From positions 868,001-932,000 of the forward strand of contig JAWKIF010000006.1 of NCBI GenBank assembly GCA_041394405.1: a stretch of DNA of 64,000 nt, read 5' to 3'. Below the pieces are notes generated by a model, which was not told the origin of the DNA, did no database searches, and was given only the letters and a program-made list of their open reading frames with translations. The translations under genes were made by a program, and so were the position numbers. Source of the DNA: Microthrix sp041394405. Lineage in GTDB: Bacteria > Actinomycetota > Acidimicrobiia > Acidimicrobiales > Microtrichaceae. Below are positions 35,304 through 44,354 of this stretch, in pieces. Within the stretch, counting starts at the first letter, position 1, and every line of letters begins with the position of its first letter.

Positions 35304-38135
35304 ATGGTTCCCGCCGAGCTGGACGACTACCTCCCGCCTGAGAACAAGGCCCGCATGCGCATCGACGAGATGCTTGAGCGCGCCGGATGGGTGGTCCAGG
35401 ACTACAAGAACGTCAACCTGCACGAAGGCCTTGGCGTGGCGGTGCGCGAGCTGGTTACGAACGCAGGCCCGGCGGACTACGTGCTGTTCCTCAGCCAACA
35501 GGCCGTCGGCGTGATTGAAGCCAAGAAGCAGGGAACGTCACTTGCCGGCGTCGAGTGGCAGACGGTCAAGTACCAGTCGAACATCCCCGACGAGCTGCCG
35601 ACCCACCTCATCAATGGGCACCTTCCGTTCGGCTACGAGTCGACCGGCGACGAGACGTGGTTCACCTGTCGTTTCGACCCTGAGCCAACAGCTCGCCAGG
35701 TGTTCTGGTTCCACCGGCCGCAAACGCTGGCCGCCATGGTGGAATCAAACGTCGAGGGCCTCGGCGGCTCGCTTCGAGCGTCAATCCAGGACATTGAGCC
35801 GTTGCCGCCCAAGGAGCAGGCCCCCTGGTTGAGGGATGCGCAACACGACGCGATCGCCAACCTGGAGCAGTCGCTCCGCGACAACCGCCCACGAGCGCTC
35901 ATCCAGATGGCCACCGGCTCGGGCAAGACGTTCGCAGCGGCCAACATCGCCGAACGGCTGATCACCGAGGGCAACGCCAAGCGCATTCTGTTTCTCGTCG
36001 ACCGCGCCAACCTTGGCGAACAGGCGCTCAAAGAGTTCCAGGGCTTCGACGTCCCCGGAACGGGCCGCAAGTTCAGCGAGCTCTACAACGTGCAGCACCT
36101 GACGGCGAACGTGGTGGATCCGGTGTCGAAGGTGTGCATCGGCACCATCCAGCGGGTCTATTCGATCCTGCGCGGCGACGACACGTTCGAGGAAGAGCTG
36201 GACGAGCGCTCCACGTTCGACCACGAACCCCAGCGCACGGTCGAGGTCGACTACAACGAGCAACTCCCGATCGAGGCCTTCGACGTGATCATCGTCGACG
36301 AGTGCCATCGCTCGATTTACGGGGTGTGGAGGCAGGTGCTCGAGTACTTCGACGCCTTCCTTATCGGCCTCACCGCCACGCCCGGCAAGCAGACGTTTGG
36401 CTTCTTCAATCAGAACCTGGTGATGGAGTACGGCTTCCCTCAGGCGGTCGCCGACGGCGTCAACGTCGACTTCGACGTGTTCCGCCTGTCGACGGCCATC
36501 ACCGAGGGCGGGTCGACGATCGAGGGCGGGCAGGGGTACGTCACCAAGTTTCGCAATCGCGAGACCCGCCAAGAGCGCCTCGAGGCGGTCGACGAAGACC
36601 TCTCGTACGACCAGCGCGCCCTCGATAGGAAGGTGGTGGCCAAGGATCAGATCCGCACCGTCGTTCAGGCGTTCCGAGACAACCTCCCAGCCATGTTCCC
36701 CGACCGCGATGTTGACGAGCACGGGCGCCTGGCCAACATCCCCAAGACGCTGATCTTCGCAAAGGATGACTCGCACGCCGAGGACATCGTGCGGATCGCC
36801 CGGGAGGAGTTCGGCAAAGGCAACGACGTGATCGCCAAGATCACCTACAAGTCGTCCGACGGCAAGACACCGAAGGGTCTGCTGCAGGAGTTTCGGACGA
36901 GCTACAACCCTCGTATCGCCGTCACGGTCGACATGATCGCCACCGGCACCGACGTGAAGCCGATCGAGGCGGTGCTGTTCATGCGGATGGTGAGGTCTCG
37001 CAACTTCTTCGAGCAGATGAAGGGCCGAGGCGTTCGCACCATCGACCCCGATGCCCTCCGGGCGGTCACCCCGGACGCGGTCAGCAAGGACCGGTTTGTG
37101 CTGATCGACGCCATCGGCGTTACCGAGACCAAGCTCAGCGACTCAACCCCACTTGAACGCAAGCGAGGTGTCTCGCTCGCCAAGCTGCTGCACCAGGCCC
37201 GCCTGGGCCACGTCAGCGAAGACCTGGTGTCGTCGCTCGCCTCGCGGCTGGCTCGGTTGGATGGACGCATCGCAGCCGATGACCGACAACGCCTGGAGCA
37301 GATCGCCAACGCGTCACTCAACGATCTTGCGCACCAGATGGTCGATGCGATCGATCCCGACCGTCAACTCGCCGAAGCTCAAATGAGCAGCGGTGACGCC
37401 CAACCGGATGAGGCGACGATCGACGCAACCAAGAAAAGGATGTTCGGGCAGGCACTCCTGCCGATCGCCTCCAACCCAGACCTCTGCGATGAGTTGGAGA
37501 ACGTCCAGCGAAGCGTTGAACAGATGATCGACGAGATCAGCAAGGACAAGGTCGTCCGAGCGGATTTCGTAGTCGATGCGGAGTCCCGGGCGAAGGAGAC
37601 CGTCGAGTCATTTCGCCAGTTCCTTGAGGAAAATCAGGACGAAATCACAGCGCTTCAGGTGTACTTCTCCAAGCCGTACGCGCAACGGATGACCTACGCG
37701 GACATCAAGGAGCTGGCCGAGGCCATCGGGAAGCCGCCACACCGTTGGAGCACCGAACAGCTGTGGGAGGCCTACGAGACGCTCGACGAATCGAAGGTTC
37801 GTGGGTCAGCCGGAACCGTGCTGACCAACCTGGTGTCGTTGGTCAGGTTTGCACTTGGGGTGGATGACGAGCTGGCTCCTTGGCCCCAGCGAGTGCACGA
37901 GCGGTTCGATGGGTGGATGGCCCAACAGCAGCAGGCCGGACGGACCTTCACGGACGATCAGGTCGAGTGGCTCGCCCTGATCCGCGACCATCTCGCTGCC
38001 AGCCTGAGCATCGAGCTGGCCGAGCTACAGGACCCGCCGTTCAGTCAACATGGCGGCTTGTTCAAGGCGAAGGAGCTGTTCGGTCAGGATCTCGACTCGA
38101 TTCTTGCTGACCTCACCGAAGCCCTCGCCGCATGA
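35304..38135 (+). CDS. hsdR: type I restriction enzyme, R subunit
   Basis: A 943-residue HsdR of the EcoEI-like branch. The N-terminal PD-(D/E)xK nuclease has VGVIEAKKQGTS near 70. The helicase core has Walker A MATGSGKTFAAANIAERL, DEAD box VDECHRSIYGVW, motif III LIGLTATPGKQT and motif VI QMKGRGVRT. The C-terminal 250 residues are helical and contact HsdM/HsdS in the family. The 12 bases upstream are also in frame (GTG 35292), so the start could be four codons longer. hsdS overlaps by 4 nt. It forms the first gene of the island. Confidence 0.93.
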   Translation: MVPAELDDYLPPENKARMRIDEMLERAGWVVQDYKNVNLHEGLGVAVRELVTNAGPADYVLFLSQQAVGVIEAKKQGTSLAGVEWQTVKYQSNIPDELPTHLINGHLPFGYESTGDETWFTCRFDPEPTARQVFWFHRPQTLAAMVESNVEGLGGSLRASIQDIEPLPPKEQAPWLRDAQHDAIANLEQSLRDNRPRALIQMATGSGKTFAAANIAERLITEGNAKRILFLVDRANLGEQALKEFQGFDVPGTGRKFSELYNVQHLTANVVDPVSKVCIGTIQRVYSILRGDDTFEEELDERSTFDHEPQRTVEVDYNEQLPIEAFDVIIVDECHRSIYGVWRQVLEYFDAFLIGLTATPGKQTFGFFNQNLVMEYGFPQAVADGVNVDFDVFRLSTAITEGGSTIEGGQGYVTKFRNRETRQERLEAVDEDLSYDQRALDRKVVAKDQIRTVVQAFRDNLPAMFPDRDVDEHGRLANIPKTLIFAKDDSHAEDIVRIAREEFGKGNDVIAKITYKSSDGKTPKGLLQEFRTSYNPRIAVTVDMIATGTDVKPIEAVLFMRMVRSRNFFEQMKGRGVRTIDPDALRAVTPDAVSKDRFVLIDAIGVTETKLSDSTPLERKRGVSLAKLLHQARLGHVSEDLVSSLASRLARLDGRIAADDRQRLEQIANASLNDLAHQMVDAIDPDRQLAEAQMSSGDAQPDEATIDATKKRMFGQALLPIASNPDLCDELENVQRSVEQMIDEISKDKVVRADFVVDAESRAKETVESFRQFLEENQDEITALQVYFSKPYAQRMTYADIKELAEAIGKPPHRWSTEQLWEAYETLDESKVRGSAGTVLTNLVSLVRFALGVDDELAPWPQRVHERFDGWMAQQQQAGRTFTDDQVEWLALIRDHLAASLSIELAELQDPPFSQHGGLFKAKELFGQDLDSILADLTEALAA

Positions 38136-39442
38136 GCGGCCTACCCCAGGGCTGGGAATGGTCGACGGTGGGTGAAGTCGCGTCAGTCGAGGGTGGTGTG
38201 ACACCCAAAGGGATGAAAGAACTCGCAAGCGGCGATGTCCCATTCTTCAAGGTCGGAGACATGCATCTGTCAGATCGGGAGCAGATGCACCGAAGCCGGA
38301 CGATGCTCGATCGGGGTGCGCTTGAGTCGGCACGGGCGAAGCTCTGGCCAAGAGGAACGATCGTGTTTCCCAAGAATGGTGGAGCGGTCGCTACCAATAA
38401 GAAGCGACGCTTGGGTGTTGCGGGAGCATGCGACCTCAACATGATGGGCGTCTTGCCAACGTCAGAGATCGACGGGAGCTATTTGATGGCGTGGTTCCTA
38501 ACTGTTGATCTCGCTGACCTCTCGTCCGGGTCTGTTGTACCCAAGATCAACCGAGCGGATGTCGCCGAGATGGATGTCCCGGTCCCTCCGCTCCCCGAAC
38601 AACGACGGATCGTGGCAGCGATCGAAGAGCACTTCTCCCGCCTCGACGCCGCCGAGGCCGCCCTTGAGGCCGCCCTGCGACGGCTCGCTGCGCTTCGCCA
38701 AACGACAACGACGACGCTGTACTCCTCAGATGAATGGGACTGGACGACGCTCGGGCAGATCGCCGAGGTAAGGGGCGGCGTCACGAAGGACTCCAAGCGC
38801 CAAGACGACCCGGACTTCGTTGAGGTCCCCTTTCTCCGGGTAGCCAACGTCCAACGCGGCTACCTCGATCTAGGCGAAGTCAAGACGATCCGGGTCGCGC
38901 CGGCGAGGGCGGAAACGCTTGCTCTCGAGGTCGGAGATGTCCTTTTCAACGAGGGTGGTGACCGAGACAAGTTGGGACGCGGCTGGGTTTGGGATGGACA
39001 AATCGACAATTGCATCCATCAGAATCACGTGTTCAGGGCTCGTCTTCTTACAGACGACTTCGACCCCAAGTTCATCTCGACGCACGGCAACTCGTGGGGA
39101 AAGAACTGGTTCGAGCGCAACGGCAAGCAGACAACCAATCTGGCTTCCATCAATCTCACGACCCTGAAGCAGTTCCCCGTGCCCGCAGCGCCAAAGGCTG
39201 AGCAACGAGCGATCGTGGAAGAACTCCGAAGGCTTGATGACGACATTGGGAGAGGAGAACGTGCGGTGAACGTAGGGCGGCGCCGTGGCGCCGCCCTACG
39301 TTGTTCGATTCTTGCCGCCGCGTTCTCCGGCCAGCTCGTCCCGCAGGACCTCACGGACGAGCCCGCGTCGGCGTTACTCGAACGCATCGCTGCCGAGCGG
39401 GCGACCGGCAAGCCGACTCGACGCAATCGTGCGACCACGTGA
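38132..39442 (+). CDS. hsdS: type I restriction-modification specificity subunit
   Basis: A 436-residue HsdS with two target-recognition domains. TRD1 begins LPQGWEWSTVGEV and ends in the coiled coil PLPEQRRIVAAIEEHFSRLD. TRD2 begins EWDWTTLGQIAEVRGG and ends in the second coiled coil near KAEQRAIVEELRRLDDD. The C-terminus has LRCSILAAAFSGQLVPQD, the usual end. A 34-bp near-perfect palindrome lies within the second coiled-coil/conserved-region code (39269-39302). ATG overlaps the hsdR stop. Target sequence unknown. Confidence 0.92.
   Translation: MSGLPQGWEWSTVGEVASVEGGVTPKGMKELASGDVPFFKVGDMHLSDREQMHRSRTMLDRGALESARAKLWPRGTIVFPKNGGAVATNKKRRLGVAGACDLNMMGVLPTSEIDGSYLMAWFLTVDLADLSSGSVVPKINRADVAEMDVPVPPLPEQRRIVAAIEEHFSRLDAAEAALEAALRRLAALRQTTTTTLYSSDEWDWTTLGQIAEVRGGVTKDSKRQDDPDFVEVPFLRVANVQRGYLDLGEVKTIRVAPARAETLALEVGDVLFNEGGDRDKLGRGWVWDGQIDNCIHQNHVFRARLLTDDFDPKFISTHGNSWGKNWFERNGKQTTNLASINLTTLKQFPVPAAPKAEQRAIVEELRRLDDDIGRGERAVNVGRRRGAALRCSILAAAFSGQLVPQDLTDEPASALLERIAAERATGKPTRRNRATT
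39269..39302. repeat. 34-bp palindrome inside hsdS
   Basis: AACGTAGGGCGGCGCC (39269-39284) and its exact complement (39287-39302) are separated by only GT. It lies in the open frame, encoding NVGRRRGAALRC, and so does not interrupt the protein. As RNA it would form a very stable hairpin; as DNA it is a cruciform-prone site. Confidence 0.85.
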
Positions 39443-39571
39443 CCAGTATCAGCGACCCGCGGTCTTGCTGGCACTCACCTCTCGAGTTGTTGGCGCTCGA
39501 CCATATTGTCACTTGCCGTTCGTACCATCGGTTCTCCGCCTGGAATCGGCCTGCGGAAACGGGGAGCGGTG

Positions 39572-40492
39572 ATGAGAGAATGGAAGTCACATTCGTACGA
39601 GAAACTCTCGATCCTGACGGACTACCTGGAGGTATTCGCCAAGGCGAGCAGCCGAGCCCCGAACCGGGTGTACCTCGACGCGTTCGCCGGCGACACGGTC
39701 AATCGAATCCAAGGTACAGATCGAACGTTCCCGGGATCGGCAGAGACGGCCCTCGCTGTCGACCCACCCTTCACCCACATCCGGCTCTTCGAATTGGCCA
39801 AGAAACGGGCAGGAAGGCTGTCAGCTCTGGTCGCAGCGCGACCGAACGCTCAGGTCATTCGCGGAGACTGCAACCTGACGATTCCCGCAGAGCTGGCGAC
39901 CCTGCCGGTCAAGGCGCCGACATTTGCCTTCCTCGACCCAGACGGTATGGAACTGGAGTGGGCGACAGTCAAGGCCCTCGCAGACCACAAGCGGGACTAT
40001 GCCGAGCAGTTCGGCAAGTCCAAGGTAGAGATGTGGATCTTGTTCTCCACCTCGGGCATGGTCCGAATGCTCGGCAAGAACCGTGACGCCGTCGGTGAGA
40101 ATCGGCTGCTCGACAAGGCGGCGCGACTCTACGGCGCGAGCGGGCCGTTCGAGCGCGTGTGGGATGCCAAACTCGCAGGCGAGATCACCGGAGGCGAGGC
40201 TCAGAAGGCCTACCTCTTTCTCTACATGGACCGGTTGGCCGACCTCGGCTACCGGCACTTGTTGGTACGACCCATCCGTGGTTCGCGAGGCCAGCTTTAT
40301 GCGATGGTCTTCGCATCGGACCACCCGGCCGGAGCCAACATCATGCAGTGGGCACAAGAACGGGACCGCGTGCGCCCACGAGCCGACACGCTCTTCGATG
40401 TGCCCGAATCGCGTCCGGCATATGAAGATCTTCACACCGAGTGGCGTAGCGAGTTTCCAATCGAACTGCCACCGTGGACGGAGTTGGCATGA
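39572..40492 (+). CDS. tcmP: three-Cys-motif partner protein TcmP
   Basis: A 306-residue protein of the TcmP family, so named because it accompanies a Gp37/Gp68 protein with a three-Cys motif. Typical parts are WKSHSYEKLSILTDYLEVF, VYLDAFAGDT, FLDPDGMELEWATV and VEMWILFSTSGMVRML. The AFAG and DPDG blocks resemble a degenerate methyltransferase-like Rossmann fold. ATG 39572 is preceded by GGGGAG. The next gene starts 15 bp after its stop. It sits inside the type I R-M operon between hsdS and hsdM. Biochemical role unknown. Confidence 0.88.
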   Translation: MREWKSHSYEKLSILTDYLEVFAKASSRAPNRVYLDAFAGDTVNRIQGTDRTFPGSAETALAVDPPFTHIRLFELAKKRAGRLSALVAARPNAQVIRGDCNLTIPAELATLPVKAPTFAFLDPDGMELEWATVKALADHKRDYAEQFGKSKVEMWILFSTSGMVRMLGKNRDAVGENRLLDKAARLYGASGPFERVWDAKLAGEITGGEAQKAYLFLYMDRLADLGYRHLLVRPIRGSRGQLYAMVFASDHPAGANIMQWAQERDRVRPRADTLFDVPESRPAYEDLHTEWRSEFPIELPPWTELA

Positions 40493-40507
40493 GGCGGGGA
40501 AGGGCTG

Positions 40508-41257
40508 ATGGCTGAGTCAACCATTGAATGGACGGACGCAACGTGGAATCCGACGACCGGATGCGACCAGATCTCGCCGGGCTGCGACAACTGCTATGCG
40601 CTTACGATGGCGGCACGCCTCAAAGCCATGAGGCAGGAGAAGTATCAATGCGATGGAGATCCGCGAACAAGCGGGCCCGGTTTCGCGCTGACCCTCCACC
40701 CGGACACCCTCTCGATCCCCGGGCGGTGGCAGAGTCCGCGGATGATCTTCGTGAACTCGATGAGCGACTTGTTCCACCAGGACGTGCCCGATGGGTTCAT
40801 TCAAGACGTCTTCGCGGTGATGGCGGACACGCCCCGCCATACCTACCAGTTGCTCACCAAACGGTCGAAGCGTCTTGCCAAACTTGCCGATGTACTCGAC
40901 TGGCCGCCGAACCTCTGGGTCGGCGTGTCGGTCGAGTCTCAGACCTACAGGTTTCGCGCTGACCACCTTCGCCAGGTGCCATGTGCGGTGCGCTTTCTCT
41001 CGATCGAACCGCTGCTCGGCCCCGTTTCTGTGGACCTGGACGGCATCGATTGGCTGATCGTGGGTGGCGAGAGTGGTCCGTCGTGTCGGCCGGTCGACCC
41101 AACCAGTGTTCGGGACCTTCGGGATGCGTGCGTGGAGACCGACACCCCGTTCTTCTTCAAGCAATGGGGCGGGCGAACACCCAAGGCAAATGGGCGGTTG
41201 CTGGATGGACGTACCTGGGACGAGTACCCGTCGCCCATTGCTTCAGCAGCGCTATGA
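40508..41257 (+). CDS. phage Gp37/Gp68 family protein (DUF5131), three-Cys motif
   Basis: A 249-residue protein with the N-terminal CX6CX2C motif (Cys19, Cys26, Cys29: GCDQISPGCDNCYA) that resembles a radical-SAM-like or metal-binding cluster. Family landmarks are IEWTDATWNPTTGC, MIFVNSMSDLFH, WVGVSVESQ, FLSIEPLLGP and FFFKQWGGRTPK. The family was first named in mycobacteriophages. The TcmP partner is directly upstream. It ends 19 bp before hsdM, so it is co-transcribed with the restriction genes. Reaction unknown. Confidence 0.9.
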   Translation: MAESTIEWTDATWNPTTGCDQISPGCDNCYALTMAARLKAMRQEKYQCDGDPRTSGPGFALTLHPDTLSIPGRWQSPRMIFVNSMSDLFHQDVPDGFIQDVFAVMADTPRHTYQLLTKRSKRLAKLADVLDWPPNLWVGVSVESQTYRFRADHLRQVPCAVRFLSIEPLLGPVSVDLDGIDWLIVGGESGPSCRPVDPTSVRDLRDACVETDTPFFFKQWGGRTPKANGRLLDGRTWDEYPSPIASAAL

Positions 41258-41276
41258 CACCGAGAGCCGAAAGATC

Positions 41277-42761
41277 ATGACCGACTCCAAAGCCCTCGTC
41301 GACAAACTCTGGAACTACTGCAACGTGCTGCGCGACGACGGCCTGTCGTACGGCGACTACGTCGAGCAGCTCACCTACCTGCTCTTCCTCAAGATGTCCG
41401 AAGAGCAGCGCCAGCTTGACCTGCCCCGGGTGGTGCCAGAGGGGCTCGACTGGCCATCGCTACTCAAACTGTCGGGCGAGAAGCTGGAAGCGCACTACAT
41501 CAGCATTCTCAACCGGCTGGGCACCACCGACGACATGCTCGGTGTTGTCTTCCGCAAGGCACAGAACCGGATTCAAGACCCGGCCAAGCTCCAGCGGCTG
41601 ATCCACGACCTGATCGACGGCGAAACCTGGATGGGCCTGGGCGTGGACGTCAAGGGCGATGCCTATGAGGCGCTGCTGGAACGGAACGCGGCCGACACCA
41701 AGTCGGGCGCCGGCCAGTACTTCACGCCTCGGCCGCTGATCTCGGCCATGGTGGACGTGATGCAGCCCACGCCCGACATGCGCATCTGCGACCCGGCCTG
41801 CGGGACCGGCGGGTTCTTCCTCGCGGCCTACGACTACATCCTCAAGCACAACCCGCATCTTGATCCGACTCAGCGGCAGCATCTTCGATCGGGGGCATTC
41901 ACCGGATGGGAGATCGTCGAGAACACCGCCCGCCTCTGTGCCATGAACATGTTGCTGCACGGCATCGAGACGCCGGAGAGCGACAGCCCAGTCCACGTCG
42001 ACGATGCCCTGCGCGACGACCCCGGCGAGCGATTCGACCTGGTGCTGGCCAACCCGCCGTTTGGCAAGAAGTCGTCCGTGACAATCGTCAACGCCGAGGG
42101 CAAGATCGACAAGCAGGACATGACGGTGGTGCGCGAGGACTTCTGGGCCTCGACGTCCAACAAGCAGCTCAACTTCGTGCAGCACATGCGCACCCTGCTG
42201 AAGGTCGGTGGCCAGTGCGCCGTGGTGGTGCCCGACAACGTGCTGTTCGAGGGCGGCGCGGGGGAAACGGTGCGCCGCAATCTGCTGCACGAGTGCAACG
42301 TGCACACGCTGCTGCGCCTGCCGACCGGGATCTTCTACGCCCAGGGGGTGAAGGCCAACGTGCTGTTCTTTGAGCGCAAGCCAGGCTCGGAGACGCCGTG
42401 GACCAAGGACCTGTGGATCTACGACCTGCGCACCAACCAGCACTTCACGCTGAAGCAGAACCCGCTGACACGAGGCGACCTCGACGACTTCGTTGAGAGC
42501 TACCGGCCCGGCGACCTCGGAAAGCGTGAGGAGACCGAACGATTCAAGCGGTTCAGCTACGACGAGCTGGTTGCTCGGGACAAGGCCAGCCTGGACATCT
42601 TCTGGTTGCGCGACGAAAGCCTCGAGGACACGGACAACCTCCCGCCTCCGGGCGTGATTGCCGCCGAGATCGTGGAAGACCTCGAATCAGCGCTTGATGA
42701 GTTCCGGGCTCTCGCCGAGAGCCTCGAACGCATTGGAATCGACGTCGAGGACGCCGAATGA
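41277..42761 (+). CDS. hsdM: type I DNA N6-adenine methyltransferase subunit
   Basis: A 494-residue HsdM. The N-terminal helical domain starts SKALVDKLWNYCNVLRDDG. The SAM motif is ICDPACGTGGFFLAAYDY and the catalytic motif NPPFGKK (N6-adenine type), both complete. GAGQYFTPRPLISAMVDVM is the usual lead-in. It is the fifth of six co-directional genes; hsdM normally precedes hsdS and hsdR, so the R-S-x-x-M order is unusual. The NucS-like gene begins 24 bp after its stop. Confidence 0.94.
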   Translation: MTDSKALVDKLWNYCNVLRDDGLSYGDYVEQLTYLLFLKMSEEQRQLDLPRVVPEGLDWPSLLKLSGEKLEAHYISILNRLGTTDDMLGVVFRKAQNRIQDPAKLQRLIHDLIDGETWMGLGVDVKGDAYEALLERNAADTKSGAGQYFTPRPLISAMVDVMQPTPDMRICDPACGTGGFFLAAYDYILKHNPHLDPTQRQHLRSGAFTGWEIVENTARLCAMNMLLHGIETPESDSPVHVDDALRDDPGERFDLVLANPPFGKKSSVTIVNAEGKIDKQDMTVVREDFWASTSNKQLNFVQHMRTLLKVGGQCAVVVPDNVLFEGGAGETVRRNLLHECNVHTLLRLPTGIFYAQGVKANVLFFERKPGSETPWTKDLWIYDLRTNQHFTLKQNPLTRGDLDDFVESYRPGDLGKREETERFKRFSYDELVARDKASLDIFWLRDESLEDTDNLPPPGVIAAEIVEDLESALDEFRALAESLERIGIDVEDAE

Positions 42762-42785
42762 GTCTCACAGTCTGGAGAATTGTCA

Positions 42786-43106
42786 ATGCCGCTTTTTGAA
42801 ATCGGGGACGACGAGCTCATCCCGTTCCGACGGGTCCATGCCGGACCGGAACTCTACGAACAGGAGATTGAGGGCCTGCTCTGGGCCAACCTTGACTCGT
42901 TCATCGGTGTCCAGTTGTTCCCTTTGGCGCGTCAGCCAACAGTTGGTGACGGGATTCGGCCGGACATCGTCGCCCTGGATGCGGAGGGCCACGTCCACGT
43001 CATTGAAGTGAAGCGGGACATCGACCGAAGGCAACTGGCGCAGTGCCTGGAGTACGCAGGTTGGGCAAGAAACGCGGTTCTCCTGACGTTTGTGTGGGTG
43101 GGTTAG
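42786..43106 (+). pseudogene. NucS/DUF91-like endonuclease gene, truncated by transposon
   Basis: The first 95 or so codons encode a PD-(D/E)xK nuclease-like domain: GIRPDIVALDAEGHVHVIEVKRD (split as RPDIVALD and VIEVKR) followed by AQCLEYAGWAR, similar to NucS/DUF91 proteins. The host sequence stops at about 43075, where the ISL3 end begins, and the frame then runs 10 codons into the transposon. The 3' half is not found after the transposon. ATG 42786 has GGAG about 8 bases upstream. It was probably the last gene of the R-M operon. Confidence 0.75.
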
Positions 43107-43127
43107 ACACCCCAGGGGTGGAAGGTG

Positions 43128-44354
43128 TCAAGCAGCAATCTGTGTTTGTGCTGGTTGACGGTGTGCCCAGGCGGTGTGTTCGTCGTAGTGGGTGCGGGTT
43201 CGAAGGCATCCGTGGAGGTAGCCGACGAGCCGGTTCCCGAGCGCTCTGAGTGCTTGGTGGTGGAGGTCACCGGCGGCACGGTGTTGGTCGTAGAACTCTC
43301 GGCAGCCGGGGCTCGCTGTGATCGCGCAGAACGCCCATTGGTCGATGGCGTCGTAGAGACGCCGGTTGCGGACATGGCGGGCGAGGATCGCGTGTTTCTT
43401 GCCTGAGGCGATGGTGAGCGGTGACGTGCCCGCGTAGAACCTGGCCGACTTGGCGTTGTCGTAGCGGTCGGGGTCGTCCCCGAACTCTGCGAGCACCCGG
43501 GCGCCGAGCACAACACCGAGTCCTGGCAGGGAGAGGTAGATGTCGGCGTCCGGGTGTTCATCAAAATGGGTGGCCAGCTCGGTCTCGAGTTCAGCAATGC
43601 TGGTGTTGAGCCCGGCGATGACCTCGACCAGCGCTTTGGTGGTCGCAGCGAACGCTGTCGTCACTGCTGGCGGTGCGTCGAGTTGAGGGGTCCGCAACGC
43701 CTGTTGGATCTCGGAGGCCCGCTGGTCGAGGTTCCGTTGACGTCCGCCTTTTCGGAGCGCCGATCGGATCTGGGCGATCGACAACCGTCGGGCCTGATCG
43801 GGGTGCGGAGCTTTAGTCAACACCGCGATCGTGTCCCGGTCGGCAAGGCGCTCGAACGCCAACAGTACGGCGGGGAAGAACTCGCGGAGGTCGTTGCGGA
43901 GCCGGTTGGTGTGACGGGTCCGGTCCCAGATCAGATTCTGGTGGGCACGTGCGAGGACTTTCAGCCCGTCGGCCTGGTCGGTGTGACCGGCGACAGGCCG
44001 ATGGTTGTGCCGATCGGTGCGCACCAGATCAGCCAGCAGTTTCGCGTCGCCAGGGTCTGACTTCGCGCCGGCGACGTTGTGGCGGTCCCTGTAACGCGAG
44101 ACCGACAACGGGTTGATCGCGTACACCTGATACCCGGCGGCGATCAGCGCTTGGACCCACAAGCCCCGCTCGGTCTCGATCCCCACGATCACCTCCGTCG
44201 GATCGGTGGTGTGTTCGGCGATCAACGCATGAAGACTCGCGATCCCATCGAGCCCCTCAGGCAACCGTTTCGCAGCCAGCTTCTCGCCGGTCTCGCCCAT
44301 CAGATGGACGTCGTGATGGGCTTCGGCCCAGTCATCGCCCACGAACACTTTCAT
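43128..44354 (-). CDS. IS110-family transposase (DEDD recombinase)
   Basis: A 408-residue transposase that appears intact. The N-terminal RuvC-like DEDD domain has Asp in VFVGDDWAEAHHDV, Glu in VGIETERGLW and the Asp pair in KSDPGDAKLLADLVRTD. The C-terminal Tnp_IS116/IS902 domain has LPGLGVVLGARVLAEFGD, YAGTSPLTIASGKKH and the conserved Ser in the TSPLT region. ATG 44354 follows GAGGAGG. IS110 recombinases are directed by a bridge RNA from the non-coding end. Confidence 0.93.
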   Translation of the reverse strand: MKVFVGDDWAEAHHDVHLMGETGEKLAAKRLPEGLDGIASLHALIAEHTTDPTEVIVGIETERGLWVQALIAAGYQVYAINPLSVSRYRDRHNVAGAKSDPGDAKLLADLVRTDRHNHRPVAGHTDQADGLKVLARAHQNLIWDRTRHTNRLRNDLREFFPAVLLAFERLADRDTIAVLTKAPHPDQARRLSIAQIRSALRKGGRQRNLDQRASEIQQALRTPQLDAPPAVTTAFAATTKALVEVIAGLNTSIAELETELATHFDEHPDADIYLSLPGLGVVLGARVLAEFGDDPDRYDNAKSARFYAGTSPLTIASGKKHAILARHVRNRRLYDAIDQWAFCAITASPGCREFYDQHRAAGDLHHQALRALGNRLVGYLHGCLRTRTHYDEHTAWAHRQPAQTQIAA

